34,993 nt of DNA from an uncultured Clostridia bacterium (GTDB lineage: Bacteria > Bacillota > Clostridia > Christensenellales > Aristaeellaceae), in assembly GCA_934647165.1 (NCBI GenBank), contig CAKUFA010000026.1, forward strand, positions 1-34,993. Reading direction: 5' to 3'. Of this stretch, positions 13,887 to 21,854 are shown in pieces. How positions within the stretch are numbered: position 1 is the stretch's first letter; each line of letters begins with the position of its first letter. The notes under the pieces are model-generated. The model searched no databases, was not told the origin of the DNA, and saw only the letters and a list, made by a program, of their open reading frames with translations. The position numbers were made by a program, and so were the translations under genes.

Positions 13887-16877
13887 TTATTCTTTCCACA
13901 TGGCGGCAGCTTCCCGGGCAATCCGCTTCACTTGCTCGGGCACTTCCGGCGGCTCCACGCTGGGTTCCGCCACAAAATATCCCTGTGCGTAGCCTGCGCC
14001 AAGGCTTGCCGCCATGCGAAGTTCCGCCTCGGTTTCGACACCCTCGGCCATCACCAGCATGCCGCGCTCGTTTGCAAAAGCCACCAGCTGCTTGAGGAAC
14101 GTCTGTCGATAGCTGTCCGTATCCAAATTGTGCACAAGGCTTCGGTCCAGCTTAATCATTTCGGGATACAGTGTCAGCAGCGATGTCCGCCCATTGTAGC
14201 CCGTGCCGTAGTCATCCAGGGCAAAGCTGCCGTGAAGGCTGCGGAGAAGCGCGCGTTTGCGAGCCATCAGCTCCATGTTCATGGGTTCGCCCTCGGTCAC
14301 TTCCAGCACCACGCGATGATCCAGCCGCGGCAGGGCAATGGCGCGCAGCTCCTCGAAATCCTCCTGGGTGAGGCACTCGTTGGCGATGGAGTTGATGAGC
14401 AGCCGGCAGTTCTCCGGCAGCTTGCCGCTTTCGCAATCCCGCACCGCCTGCCTGACAGCGCCGAAAAGCGTCAGTTTTTCCACCTGATACAGCATGCCAA
14501 GCGATTTAGCCGCGCTGAGCACCTCCAGGGGATTGGCAAAGTCCTTGTCCGTGGGGCGCATGAGCATTTCGTAGCCCACCACTTTTGCATCCTTCAGGCG
14601 CAGCACCGGCTGATAAGCAAACTGCACCAGCTGCCCATGAATCAGGCGATTCAGCCGATCCAACACCGGCAGGCGCTGGCCGGTGCGCGCCTCATGCTGC
14701 GCGTCGTACAGCACGATGCGTCCCTTTCCTGCACGCTTGGCGGCGTACATGGCCGCATCAGCACAATGCATGAGATCCACCGGCGTTACGGCATCCTCCG
14801 GATAGCGCGCCGCACCCGCGCTGGCGGCAATGGGCACCTCGCCCCAGCCGTACACCTCGCCGGTCAGCCGGCTCATCCGCTCTTCCATGATCCGCAGGAA
14901 GGCCTCGCGCTTTTCATCGTTTTCAAAACCGTAAAGGAACGTGAAGAATTCATCCCCCGAGCGCCGTGCGGAAAATCCGCTTGCGCCGGTGATGGTCTTC
15001 AACCAGTTGGCAAAAACGTGGATATAGCTGTCCCCGCTCTCGTGGCCGTAGGTATCGTTCACTTCCTTCAGGTTATCCAGATCCCACATAATCAGTATAC
15101 CCTTGCCCAATGCGGCAGGCTGACAAAGCGTCTGGCGCAGCCGCTCCTGGAAAGCGCGGTTGTTCATCAGGTCGGTGAGCACGTCATAGGCATGCTCATA
15201 ATCCAGCTTCAGCCGCCGGTCGACCTGCATGGTCACATCCGTCACAACGCCGCGCACATCGCCGCCGTTGTTCCGGATGCACAGGCGCACCCAGTGGTGG
15301 GCGCCATCCTCCATTTGCATGCGGAACACCCGCTCCTCCTGGCTCAGCCGGTCGCGGAAAAGCTGGCGCATTTTCGCTTCAAATTCGGCGCAGTCCATTT
15401 CCGCCGTGTGTTCCTCAGGGTCAAAGCCCATCATGTGCACCAGGTCGCCTGCAATGAACACCTTGTCCGCATTATGCTTGCATTCAAACACGCCGAACAA
15501 TTCGCCTGTCATGGAGGCAATTTCGCTGAAACGGGAGGCGCTGGCAATGGCCTCGGCATTCTTCTTCTCCACAGCCTCTGTCAGCAAATCAATTTCTCGA
15601 ACCCCCGTGCGGGGCAGATGCAGCTCCTTGCCGGGGTTCATTTTCTCAATTTCGCCTGCCAGGCGGGTCATGGGGTACGACATTGACCAGGAAGTAACCG
15701 CAATCCCCAACATACCGATCACCCAGGTGGCACTCCCCAGCACCCCCAGCACCACAATCACCTGCGTTGCCGCCCGATCCAGGGACGCCATGGGCGTAAC
15801 CGCAGCCAACACCAAATTCCCTTGCCCATAAGGGGAGTTAACTGCATACAGCGAAAGCGGCGTCACCGCGGCAGCCAACATTTGCCGGATACCTTCCACA
15901 TCGTTCACGCGGTAGGTATCCAGCCCTGCCAGAGGCTGAATCGTCAGATTTTCGTTGGCAAGATAGGCTGTGTAGGCCGCGTCGCCTGTTGTCCAAAGCA
16001 CGTGCAGGCTGTTACCGTCCTGTGTAGCCACCAGCCATGCGCCTCCGCCGTCGCCAAGCTCCGCGACGCCCATTGCATCGCTCAGGCAGCGCTGCGTGAT
16101 GCCAACACCCAGCACGCCCCACAGCTTTCCTTCATCGGTATACAGCGGCACAGAGTAGGTGATGGTATCCGCCGTGTCCTGCGCGTAAAGCTTATGCCCG
16201 GTAGACCAATAGCCCCATGCAGAGGCTTTGGCAGTGCTGACGCCCTCCTGCGACATATACGCCTGACGGGGCTTGTCAAAGAAATCCGTTGAGGGGCACA
16301 TATCCGGCAAATAGCATTGCTGCCAGGAGCTGGCCAGCGCCAGGTTGTGCTCGCGTGCAATGGCCGAAGAGCCCGCCCGCAGCAGCAGGTCGGAATTATC
16401 CGCCGAGTAGTTGACGGGATCGGTGGATTGCAGATACAGCGCGGCATAGTTCTCCTCGCTGTCCTCGCGTCCCACGCCGTTAAGGATCAGGAATACATCG
16501 TCCACTTTCTTCTGATGAATCAGATTTTCCAGCTGCGGATACATACTTTCCAGCAGTCGCTGGTTCAGCACCGGATTATCCGCAATCTCGTCCACATCGG
16601 CGTTCCGCTGCGCCAGCTGCTGTGACAGGGTTTCATTGAGCGCATCCGCCGCGTCGTTCAGGTTGGAATAGCGCCACAGCTGCTGCATCACGCTTTGTGC
16701 GCTGGAATCCACCCGCTGCTTGAAAGCGTCGTGCGTGCTGTCGCGCAGCGTGGTGCGAAAAAGGTTTGAGGTCAGCACCAGAAAATAAACGCCAACGATG
16801 ATGCTGAGGACAACGAGCATCCGGATGAACAGCTGTGTAAACAGCCGGCGACTCCGCTTTGCTTTTTTCTTTTTCAC
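13887..16877 (-). CDS. Cache-PAS-GGDEF-EAL membrane sensor for cyclic di-GMP
   Basis: 996 residues. A first transmembrane helix (about 18-36) and a second (about 368-395) bracket an extracellular region of about 330 residues that looks like a double-Cache ligand sensor. A linker and a PAS-like domain (about 450-560) follow. The GGDEF domain carries SGDEF near residue 639; serine for the first glycine is tolerated in active cyclases, and I see no RxxD inhibitory site. The EAL domain has EML near 770, LINSIANE, EVTE, DDYGTGYN, IKLDRS and EGVETEAE, so its catalytic set looks complete. It could make and break c-di-GMP. The start is a GTG with AAGGAGA upstream. It lies 36 bp after the lipoprotein gene, in the same operon. 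Confidence 0.88.
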   Translation of the reverse strand: MKKKKAKRSRRLFTQLFIRMLVVLSIIVGVYFLVLTSNLFRTTLRDSTHDAFKQRVDSSAQSVMQQLWRYSNLNDAADALNETLSQQLAQRNADVDEIADNPVLNQRLLESMYPQLENLIHQKKVDDVFLILNGVGREDSEENYAALYLQSTDPVNYSADNSDLLLRAGSSAIAREHNLALASSWQQCYLPDMCPSTDFFDKPRQAYMSQEGVSTAKASAWGYWSTGHKLYAQDTADTITYSVPLYTDEGKLWGVLGVGITQRCLSDAMGVAELGDGGGAWLVATQDGNSLHVLWTTGDAAYTAYLANENLTIQPLAGLDTYRVNDVEGIRQMLAAAVTPLSLYAVNSPYGQGNLVLAAVTPMASLDRAATQVIVVLGVLGSATWVIGMLGIAVTSWSMSYPMTRLAGEIEKMNPGKELHLPRTGVREIDLLTEAVEKKNAEAIASASRFSEIASMTGELFGVFECKHNADKVFIAGDLVHMMGFDPEEHTAEMDCAEFEAKMRQLFRDRLSQEERVFRMQMEDGAHHWVRLCIRNNGGDVRGVVTDVTMQVDRRLKLDYEHAYDVLTDLMNNRAFQERLRQTLCQPAALGKGILIMWDLDNLKEVNDTYGHESGDSYIHVFANWLKTITGASGFSARRSGDEFFTFLYGFENDEKREAFLRIMEERMSRLTGEVYGWGEVPIAASAGAARYPEDAVTPVDLMHCADAAMYAAKRAGKGRIVLYDAQHEARTGQRLPVLDRLNRLIHGQLVQFAYQPVLRLKDAKVVGYEMLMRPTDKDFANPLEVLSAAKSLGMLYQVEKLTLFGAVRQAVRDCESGKLPENCRLLINSIANECLTQEDFEELRAIALPRLDHRVVLEVTEGEPMNMELMARKRALLRSLHGSFALDDYGTGYNGRTSLLTLYPEMIKLDRSLVHNLDTDSYRQTFLKQLVAFANERGMLVMAEGVETEAELRMAASLGAGYAQGYFVAEPSVEPPEVPEQVKRIAREAAAMWKE

Positions 16878-16913
16878 CCGTTTTTCGTCTCCTTCCTTCG
16901 TGCACCATCAAAG

Positions 16914-18320
16914 TTACAGCGCTGTCAGCGCCTGGGTAAGCGTCTGTTTCCAGGCTTCAAACGCTTCCTCCGTGAAAACCTTCGCCGATGCTTCCTCCAT
17001 GGACAGACCCGTGCTCAGTGCGCTGGTGATCTGTTCGCGCAGTTTCTCGCACTCGGCTTTGAGCTGATTTTCCAGCACATTGCGCGCCTGATATTCGTTT
17101 TCAAAGGGCGGCGTGTAAATGAGCTCTCTGGTGGTCATGGTTTCCGCGCTCACCAACAGGCTCTGGCCGTTGGCGGAATCCTCCGGAATGTTCAATTCCG
17201 CCATGGCCTTGTGAATGCTGTCCGGCGCCACGGCAGCGTTGGTCACCGGCATATAGCTGCTCCGGACAGCCAAAGGAATGTTCACTTCCGGCTGCATCAG
17301 ATAACGCAGGAAGGTCACCGTCGCCCGCTCGCGGTTCTCGTCGCTTTTCACCACCACCATACCGGCGCCCTGCTGCACGGCGCACTTCTTCTCCACCCCT
17401 TCAAAAGACGGAACAGGGAACACCTTCACCGTGATGTCCGTCACCTGTCCGTCGCTGGTGGTAACCTGGGTTGGCGTGAAGGCGGCGGAGGATGTGGCGC
17501 CCACATAGGCAACCAGATTACCTGTCTTCATATCATCGGAACGATAGCGTCCAAGCGCGTCGAAGTAGCCCTTGCCGAAGGGCACGCAGAAATTCTCCCA
17601 CAGCCGGCGCAGCACCGTATCCGACAGGTGGAAATCTGCCTTGCCGTCTTTGGTCGCCTGGAAAATGGCGTCGCCCAGCTCGGCGCTGCCCACCAGCAGA
17701 TAGTTGGCATATGCATCCCGGCCAAAGAAAGGCTTGCCGCCGCTCCACGTATAGTAGCGCTCCGCCACCCGGCACAGTCCTTCCCAGGTGGTCAAATCTT
17801 CCTCTGTCACACCGGTTTGGGCAGCAAAAGGTTCCCACTCCGTCCAGTTGACATACAGCGCCTCCGTGCTCTTGCGCACGGGGAGGATGTACAGGCCCTT
17901 CTCCGTGCCAAGGCGGCCTTCCGCCAGATAGCTTGGGTTGATAGCGCTAAGCTCCTCCTGCGTGCAGTAGGCGGACAAATCGGCCAACATGCCCTTCTGG
18001 GCGTAATTCCAGGCGGAGTCCGTATAAGCAGAAAACGCGTCCGGCAGCTTTTCCGCGCCGACTTTTCCACGAAAGGAGTCCTCCACGCTTTCATACAGGG
18101 ATGCGATGCTCCCCTTGCTTTGGGATGTGACAACAATGTTTTCCTTCAGACCCACCGTGCGGTTAAAGGCGTCCACCTGCGCTTGAAAGGTTTCCAGCTG
18201 CACGCCGCTGTAATAGTTCCATACTGTGATGGCCACCGGCTCTTCCGGCATTTTCTGATTTACGCAGCCGGACAGCAAAAGGCATGCCAACAGCAGCAGG
18301 GAAAGCAATTTCTTTTTCAT
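16914..18320 (-). CDS. Extracellular solute-binding lipoprotein, ABC family 1
   Basis: 468 residues. The N-terminus MKKKLLSLLLLACLLLSGC is a lipoprotein signal with the lipid-bearing Cys19. The rest resembles family 1 (sugar-type) substrate-binding proteins: ITVWNYYSG, the DAFSAYTDSAWNYAQKG region and KPFFGRDAYANYLL. No permease or ABC ATPase gene is adjacent; the next gene in the operon is the GGDEF-EAL sensor. It may therefore present a ligand to that sensor instead of feeding a transporter (inference), or use a permease encoded elsewhere. Its ribosome-binding site (AAAAGGACGAG) is rather far from the ATG. Confidence 0.85.
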   Translation of the reverse strand: MKKKLLSLLLLACLLLSGCVNQKMPEEPVAITVWNYYSGVQLETFQAQVDAFNRTVGLKENIVVTSQSKGSIASLYESVEDSFRGKVGAEKLPDAFSAYTDSAWNYAQKGMLADLSAYCTQEELSAINPSYLAEGRLGTEKGLYILPVRKSTEALYVNWTEWEPFAAQTGVTEEDLTTWEGLCRVAERYYTWSGGKPFFGRDAYANYLLVGSAELGDAIFQATKDGKADFHLSDTVLRRLWENFCVPFGKGYFDALGRYRSDDMKTGNLVAYVGATSSAAFTPTQVTTSDGQVTDITVKVFPVPSFEGVEKKCAVQQGAGMVVVKSDENRERATVTFLRYLMQPEVNIPLAVRSSYMPVTNAAVAPDSIHKAMAELNIPEDSANGQSLLVSAETMTTRELIYTPPFENEYQARNVLENQLKAECEKLREQITSALSTGLSMEEASAKVFTEEAFEAWKQTLTQALTAL

Positions 18321-18398
18321 TCGTTCTACTCGTCCTTTTCTTCGTTTGCATCCATCGTTTTTTCCCCGCCGGCAAAAAACGAACGCTCACGTTTTTGT

Positions 18399-18427
18399 AT
18401 TATAGACTTGTTCCCGGAACAATGCAA
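18399..18427 (-). promoter_or_regulatory. Promoter of the lipoprotein operon with a palindrome in the spacer
   Basis: On the minus strand: TTGCAT (18427-18422), 17-bp spacer, TATAAT (18404-18399). The spacer holds the perfect palindrome TTGTTCC-G-GGAACAA (18408-18422), well placed for a repressor. Confidence 0.75.
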
Positions 18428-18475
18428 GAAATTTCACCTTTCCCGCTTAGGGCTTCCCTGCATGACCCTTTACAG

Positions 18476-18505
18476 TTGCCCTTGCTTCCCTTTCTATGCT
18501 ATAAT
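18476..18505 (+). promoter_or_regulatory. Promoter of the secreted-protein operon
   Basis: TTGCCC (18476-18481), 18-bp spacer, TATAAT (18500-18505) with an extended TGC. Confidence 0.7.
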
Positions 18506-18545
18506 GCAGCGTATGAGAGGCGTTTTACAAAGGAGGATGTTGCCC

Positions 18546-19889
18546 ATGTTCCGCCGTATTTTCGCGCTGCTTGCAGCCATGCTGTTGCTGCTGCCGGTGC
18601 TGCCCGTCCGGGCAGAAGGCAGCTTCGCCTCGGTATTTCTGGTGGTTGATCCCCTTGCAGAGGATCCCATCGGCCTTGCCGCGCTGTGCGAAGGGCAGGT
18701 CTACACGGTGTCCGCCGTGGCGCAAAGCCGTGCCGCTTCGCCCATGCTGCTGGGCAGCCGTGCCGGGATGCAGGCCGTGGAAGACTATGCGCTTGCCCCC
18801 TGCGGCCTTGCCCGCATAAACGCAGGTCTTGAGGAAAGCGCAGGCTTTGCCATGGGCGAGCTCGCCCCCGGCTATGCCCAGGCGCTTATCCGCTCCTACT
18901 GGAATATGGCGACCGTCACCGTGACGGTTACCTCCACCGTTCCGTGGCAGGGGAACAGCTGCTACCTGGTGCAATCCACGCAGGCTTTGCCCTATGGCAC
19001 GCCTGTGCTGAATGTGGACGGCAACCTGGGGGGACTTGTGGCCGCCCAATGGAGCGAGGGTGCAGGCCGCTATGTGGTTGTGCCGATCCAAACCGTGCGG
19101 GATGCCGCCTGGTCTCCTGTTGCGCCCCAAGCCGAAGATTCCCCGGCAGATGACGGATCCGGCACGGTCATCGACGGCGCTGTTCCGCTGGAAGGCGTGA
19201 CCCTCAGCGCGCAGAACGGTCTGCTCACTATTTCCTGGGAAGGCTGCGCCGATCTGCCGGAAAGCGGCTATGTCACGGTGCTCCTTTATGATACGCTGAA
19301 CCCCTATTACACCGCCGACATTCTCACGGTGACCCCTGCGTCCGTTCCGGCCCTGGCTGTGCCCGGCAGAACATATGAGGTGCTGGTTGTGTATACCCCG
19401 GAGCTTCCCACAGACACCGATTTCCTGTTTCCCGATCAGACGCAGACCTTCACCATGCCGTATACGCACCCCTTCAACCGCTTTGGCTATCGTGATACCG
19501 CCTGCTATCTGGGCCGGCTGGAAGCGGGGCTGTCCGAGGACGAAGCAGCTCTCCGCCGTGCCGAGGCCATTACACCCTCGCGTGAAGCCTTCACTGATCC
19601 CGATTTTGAGATCTATTGGCAGATGGCCAGCCGTTATCGGGTGAAAAAGTCCAGCTCCAGCATGTTAACGGTTACCCTTGAAACCCCGGAGGGTTATCTC
19701 TACAGCCTTGCCGGTACATTCTTGTTCATGGAAGAGTTGGACAGCGAGGGCGACGTTTGGAACGTACCCGTGCAGTCCCTGCTGGACGCGTATTTGCCGG
19801 AGGAGGACGGCTTTGCCGCCGGAACTTATCACCTGTCCTATTACTTTGACGGCGCGCTGGTGAACACACTGACCTTTGAGCTGGACTGA
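18546..19889 (+). CDS. Secreted protein, possible inactive trypsin-like domain plus Fn3-like domain
   Basis: 447 residues with a clear signal peptide (1-23, cleavage after VRA). Residues about 25-190 have the feel of an HtrA/trypsin-like beta-barrel: a segment at 149-186 (YGTPVLNVDG, then GRYVVVPIQTVRD) matches the end of such domains, GxPVxNxDGxxxGxxx...AIPxxTV. The catalytic GNSGG is replaced by LPYGT, so it would be inactive. Residues about 215-290 look fibronectin-III-like. The C-terminus is an unrecognised beta-rich region. The ATG at 18546 is chosen because AAAGGAGG and a promoter lie upstream; the open frame starting at 17211 is antisense to the lipoprotein gene. It is followed 58 bp later by a zinc-ribbon membrane protein. 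Confidence 0.6.
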   Translation: MFRRIFALLAAMLLLLPVLPVRAEGSFASVFLVVDPLAEDPIGLAALCEGQVYTVSAVAQSRAASPMLLGSRAGMQAVEDYALAPCGLARINAGLEESAGFAMGELAPGYAQALIRSYWNMATVTVTVTSTVPWQGNSCYLVQSTQALPYGTPVLNVDGNLGGLVAAQWSEGAGRYVVVPIQTVRDAAWSPVAPQAEDSPADDGSGTVIDGAVPLEGVTLSAQNGLLTISWEGCADLPESGYVTVLLYDTLNPYYTADILTVTPASVPALAVPGRTYEVLVVYTPELPTDTDFLFPDQTQTFTMPYTHPFNRFGYRDTACYLGRLEAGLSEDEAALRRAEAITPSREAFTDPDFEIYWQMASRYRVKKSSSSMLTVTLETPEGYLYSLAGTFLFMEELDSEGDVWNVPVQSLLDAYLPEEDGFAAGTYHLSYYFDGALVNTLTFELD

Positions 19890-19947
19890 TTTGCCAGCAA
19901 ACGCCTTTCCCTCATGATTTTCCCGCCCAAGGAGGTTCGCTTTCCCC

Positions 19948-20901
19948 ATGGCCATCACTGCTTATTGCAAAAAATGTCACCAGGATGTTCCCTTGGGCGA
20001 CTTGTGCCCCCGTTGTGGCGGCAAGCTTCCCCGCTCTTCCGCCCGGGTGGCCTGGTGCATCCGGCACACCCCTGTGGAGGACTGGATGTGCTGGAACGCC
20101 ATCGCGCGCATTCTGCTTCCTGCCTATGCGGTGGTGCTTGGGCTGATTGTGCTGCTTGAGGCCTTGCAGGGCGGCGCAGAAGCCGTGCAGCGCCTGCTGT
20201 TTGGCGGATTTTTGCTGAGCATGGCGCTGCTGCTGGTCTTCACCGTCTTTGTGGCGCTGCTGCTTTTGCACCTTCAGGGGGATGACCTGCTGGACTGTGT
20301 GGTGGACAGCCGCGGCGTACACGTGCAGCAATATTTGCTCCATCCCACGCCGCTGCGGCTGCTGCTGCGTTTTCGCTCCCCGGCTTTGATGGCACAGACG
20401 GACAACAGCGGCGGCACGCCCACGCTGCTCATCGCTCAGCGGGAACTGAGCTGGAAGGATATTGCCCGCGTGCAGCTGTGGCCGGAAAAAAATCTGGTGT
20501 TGTTTTATGCACCGCAATGGTGGATGCGCCTTGCGTTGTACTGCACGCCCTTCACCTGGCCGGACGTGATGGCCTACATGCGCGACAAGGTAGGCCGCAA
20601 AAAGAATCTGCTGCTGCCCCGGGAACTGGTTGCGCCGCCCAAGCCCCGTGCTGCCAAAGCGGCAAAGAAAACGGAAACCATGCCTGCGGAGGCAATGCCC
20701 GCCCCGGAAGAGGCGCCTGTGCAGGTGCCCCACCCGCCGCAAGCAGACGCCGCATCCGCATCAGGCGGCAGCGGCAACAAGCTTTCGGAAAATGCAGCCG
20801 ACATGGCGGCAGACGCCGCTGCGCCCGAACAGACCGCAGATTTCGTTCCTTTGGCGGATGTGCTGAAAGAGCTGCAAGAGCAGGAAAACGAAAAACCCTG
20901 A
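19948..20901 (+). CDS. Zinc-ribbon membrane protein of unknown function
   Basis: 317 residues. The N-terminus has a zinc ribbon (C7-KK-C10 and C20-PR-C23), then two transmembrane helices (about 52-70 and 86-108). A soluble domain follows (about 115-215), ending near WWMRLALYCTPFTWPDVMAYMRDKV. The last 100 residues are a low-complexity Ala/Pro/Glu-rich tail. I do not recognise a function. AAGGAGG lies 12 bp before the ATG, a longer spacing than usual. It is probably co-transcribed with the secreted protein, as no terminator separates them. Confidence 0.75.
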   Translation: MAITAYCKKCHQDVPLGDLCPRCGGKLPRSSARVAWCIRHTPVEDWMCWNAIARILLPAYAVVLGLIVLLEALQGGAEAVQRLLFGGFLLSMALLLVFTVFVALLLLHLQGDDLLDCVVDSRGVHVQQYLLHPTPLRLLLRFRSPALMAQTDNSGGTPTLLIAQRELSWKDIARVQLWPEKNLVLFYAPQWWMRLALYCTPFTWPDVMAYMRDKVGRKKNLLLPRELVAPPKPRAAKAAKKTETMPAEAMPAPEEAPVQVPHPPQADAASASGGSGNKLSENAADMAADAAAPEQTADFVPLADVLKELQEQENEKP

Positions 20902-20957
20902 AGAAAGCAGATCAAGCCCCGGCATTTCTCCCACCTGCAAAGACAAAGCCTATCCTG

Positions 20958-21210
20958 GCCGGCATGAAAGCCGGCTTTAGACTGTCGACAAACCATGATG
21001 AGAAGGTGTCGGATGGGCATCATAACCCTCTGACTGGATTCGTATCGACCGGCTATGCCGGTCGGGCGGGGTGGTTTCGGCCAAAGGCGAAACCATTCCT
21101 TCCATTTTTCACGATCGTCAGCTTCGCTGGCAGTGAAAAATGCAAACTCGACAAAGTGGCAAAGCCACTTTGTCGACACGCTGTGGCCGGCATGAAAGCC
21201 GGCCCTTTTT
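20958..21210. repeat. Intergenic array of six hairpins
   Basis: The 508-bp gap between 20902 and 21409 holds no gene. It contains stems at 20958-20975, 21047-21063, 21072-21095, 21103-21142, 21148-21176 (13 perfect pairs around AAA) and 21185-21204. The first and last share the identical 18-mer GCCGGCATGAAAGCCGGC. The last is followed by CTTTTT and could terminate transcription. Confidence 0.85.
20979..21021 (+). repeat. Dispersed intergenic repeat, copy A
   Basis: A 43-nt core containing AGACTGTCGACAAACC and ATGAGAAGGTGTCGGA. It matches copy B (27430-27471, opposite strand) with one indel and a few mismatches. In both, a GC-rich hairpin lies directly before the AGACTG end. Confidence 0.85.
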
Positions 21211-21273
21211 GTGCCCCAAAGCACGCCTTTTTTCACGCCAGATAGACATGCATAACTTTTTTTCACGCGAATG

Positions 21274-21302
21274 TTGACAGCTTTACTCGGGTATGCTAAA
21301 AT
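21274..21302 (+). promoter_or_regulatory. iscRSU promoter
   Basis: TTGACA (21274-21279), 17-bp spacer, TAAAAT (21297-21302) with extended TGC. ACTCGGGTA (21285-21293) in the spacer resembles a half-site of the operator just downstream. Confidence 0.85.
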
Positions 21303-21310
21303 AGCTCCGG

Positions 21311-21335
21311 AATCCCGATAGGAGTTGTCGGGATT
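21311..21335. promoter_or_regulatory. IscR/Rrf2-type operator candidate
   Basis: Inverted repeat AATCCCGA-N9-TCGGGATT at the predicted transcription start, suited to repression of iscRSU. The CCCGA/TCGGG half-sites resemble Rrf2-family sites reported in Firmicutes. Confidence 0.6.
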
Positions 21336-21409
21336 GATGCAAGGACAGGCTTTGCGCAGTGTTTTCATCCTGGTGCAGCGCCTGTTGCCGGAAAAGAAAG
21401 GAGTCGCGC

Positions 21410-21847
21410 ATGAGGCTGTCCACCAAGGGTAAGTATGGGTTGTATGCCATGTTCTACCTGGCACAGCACACGGGCGACGGCCCCCAGCCGCTCAAAGCCA
21501 TCAAAGGCATTGGTGTGCCGGAGAACTACCTGGAGCAGCTGCTGGGCAACCTTCGCCGTGCTGGCTTGGTGACCACCGTGCGCGGGGCGCAGGGCGGTTA
21601 CAGCCTTGCCGCCAAGCCGGAGGACATCACCGTTGGCGACATCCTTGACGCCATGGAAGGCCCGCTGAACCTGGCTGAATGCCTCCATGACGAGGGCTGC
21701 TGCAACCGCAGCGGCCAATGCCGCACCCGTCGCGTGTGGGAATACCTTTCCGACAGCATCAACCAACTGTTGCAATCCGTCACCCTGCGGGACATGATGG
21801 AGCAGGAACGCTTCGACATCCCGAAAGCAGACCAGGCAAAGGAGTAA
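21410..21847 (+). CDS. iscR: Rrf2-family Fe-S-sensing repressor IscR
   Basis: A 145-residue winged-helix regulator. The helix-turn-helix lies at about 26-65, ending in TTVRGAQGGYSLA. Cysteines at 91, 97/98 and 104 (ECLHDEGCCNRSGQC) match the three ligands that hold a 2Fe-2S cluster in IscR. With the cluster it usually represses isc genes; when clusters are scarce, repression is lifted. It is the first gene, 7 bp before iscS, and its own promoter carries a matching operator, so autoregulation is likely. The ATG at 21410 has AAAGGAG upstream. Confidence 0.92.
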   Translation: MRLSTKGKYGLYAMFYLAQHTGDGPQPLKAIKGIGVPENYLEQLLGNLRRAGLVTTVRGAQGGYSLAAKPEDITVGDILDAMEGPLNLAECLHDEGCCNRSGQCRTRRVWEYLSDSINQLLQSVTLRDMMEQERFDIPKADQAKE

Positions 21848-21854
21848 TTCACTC

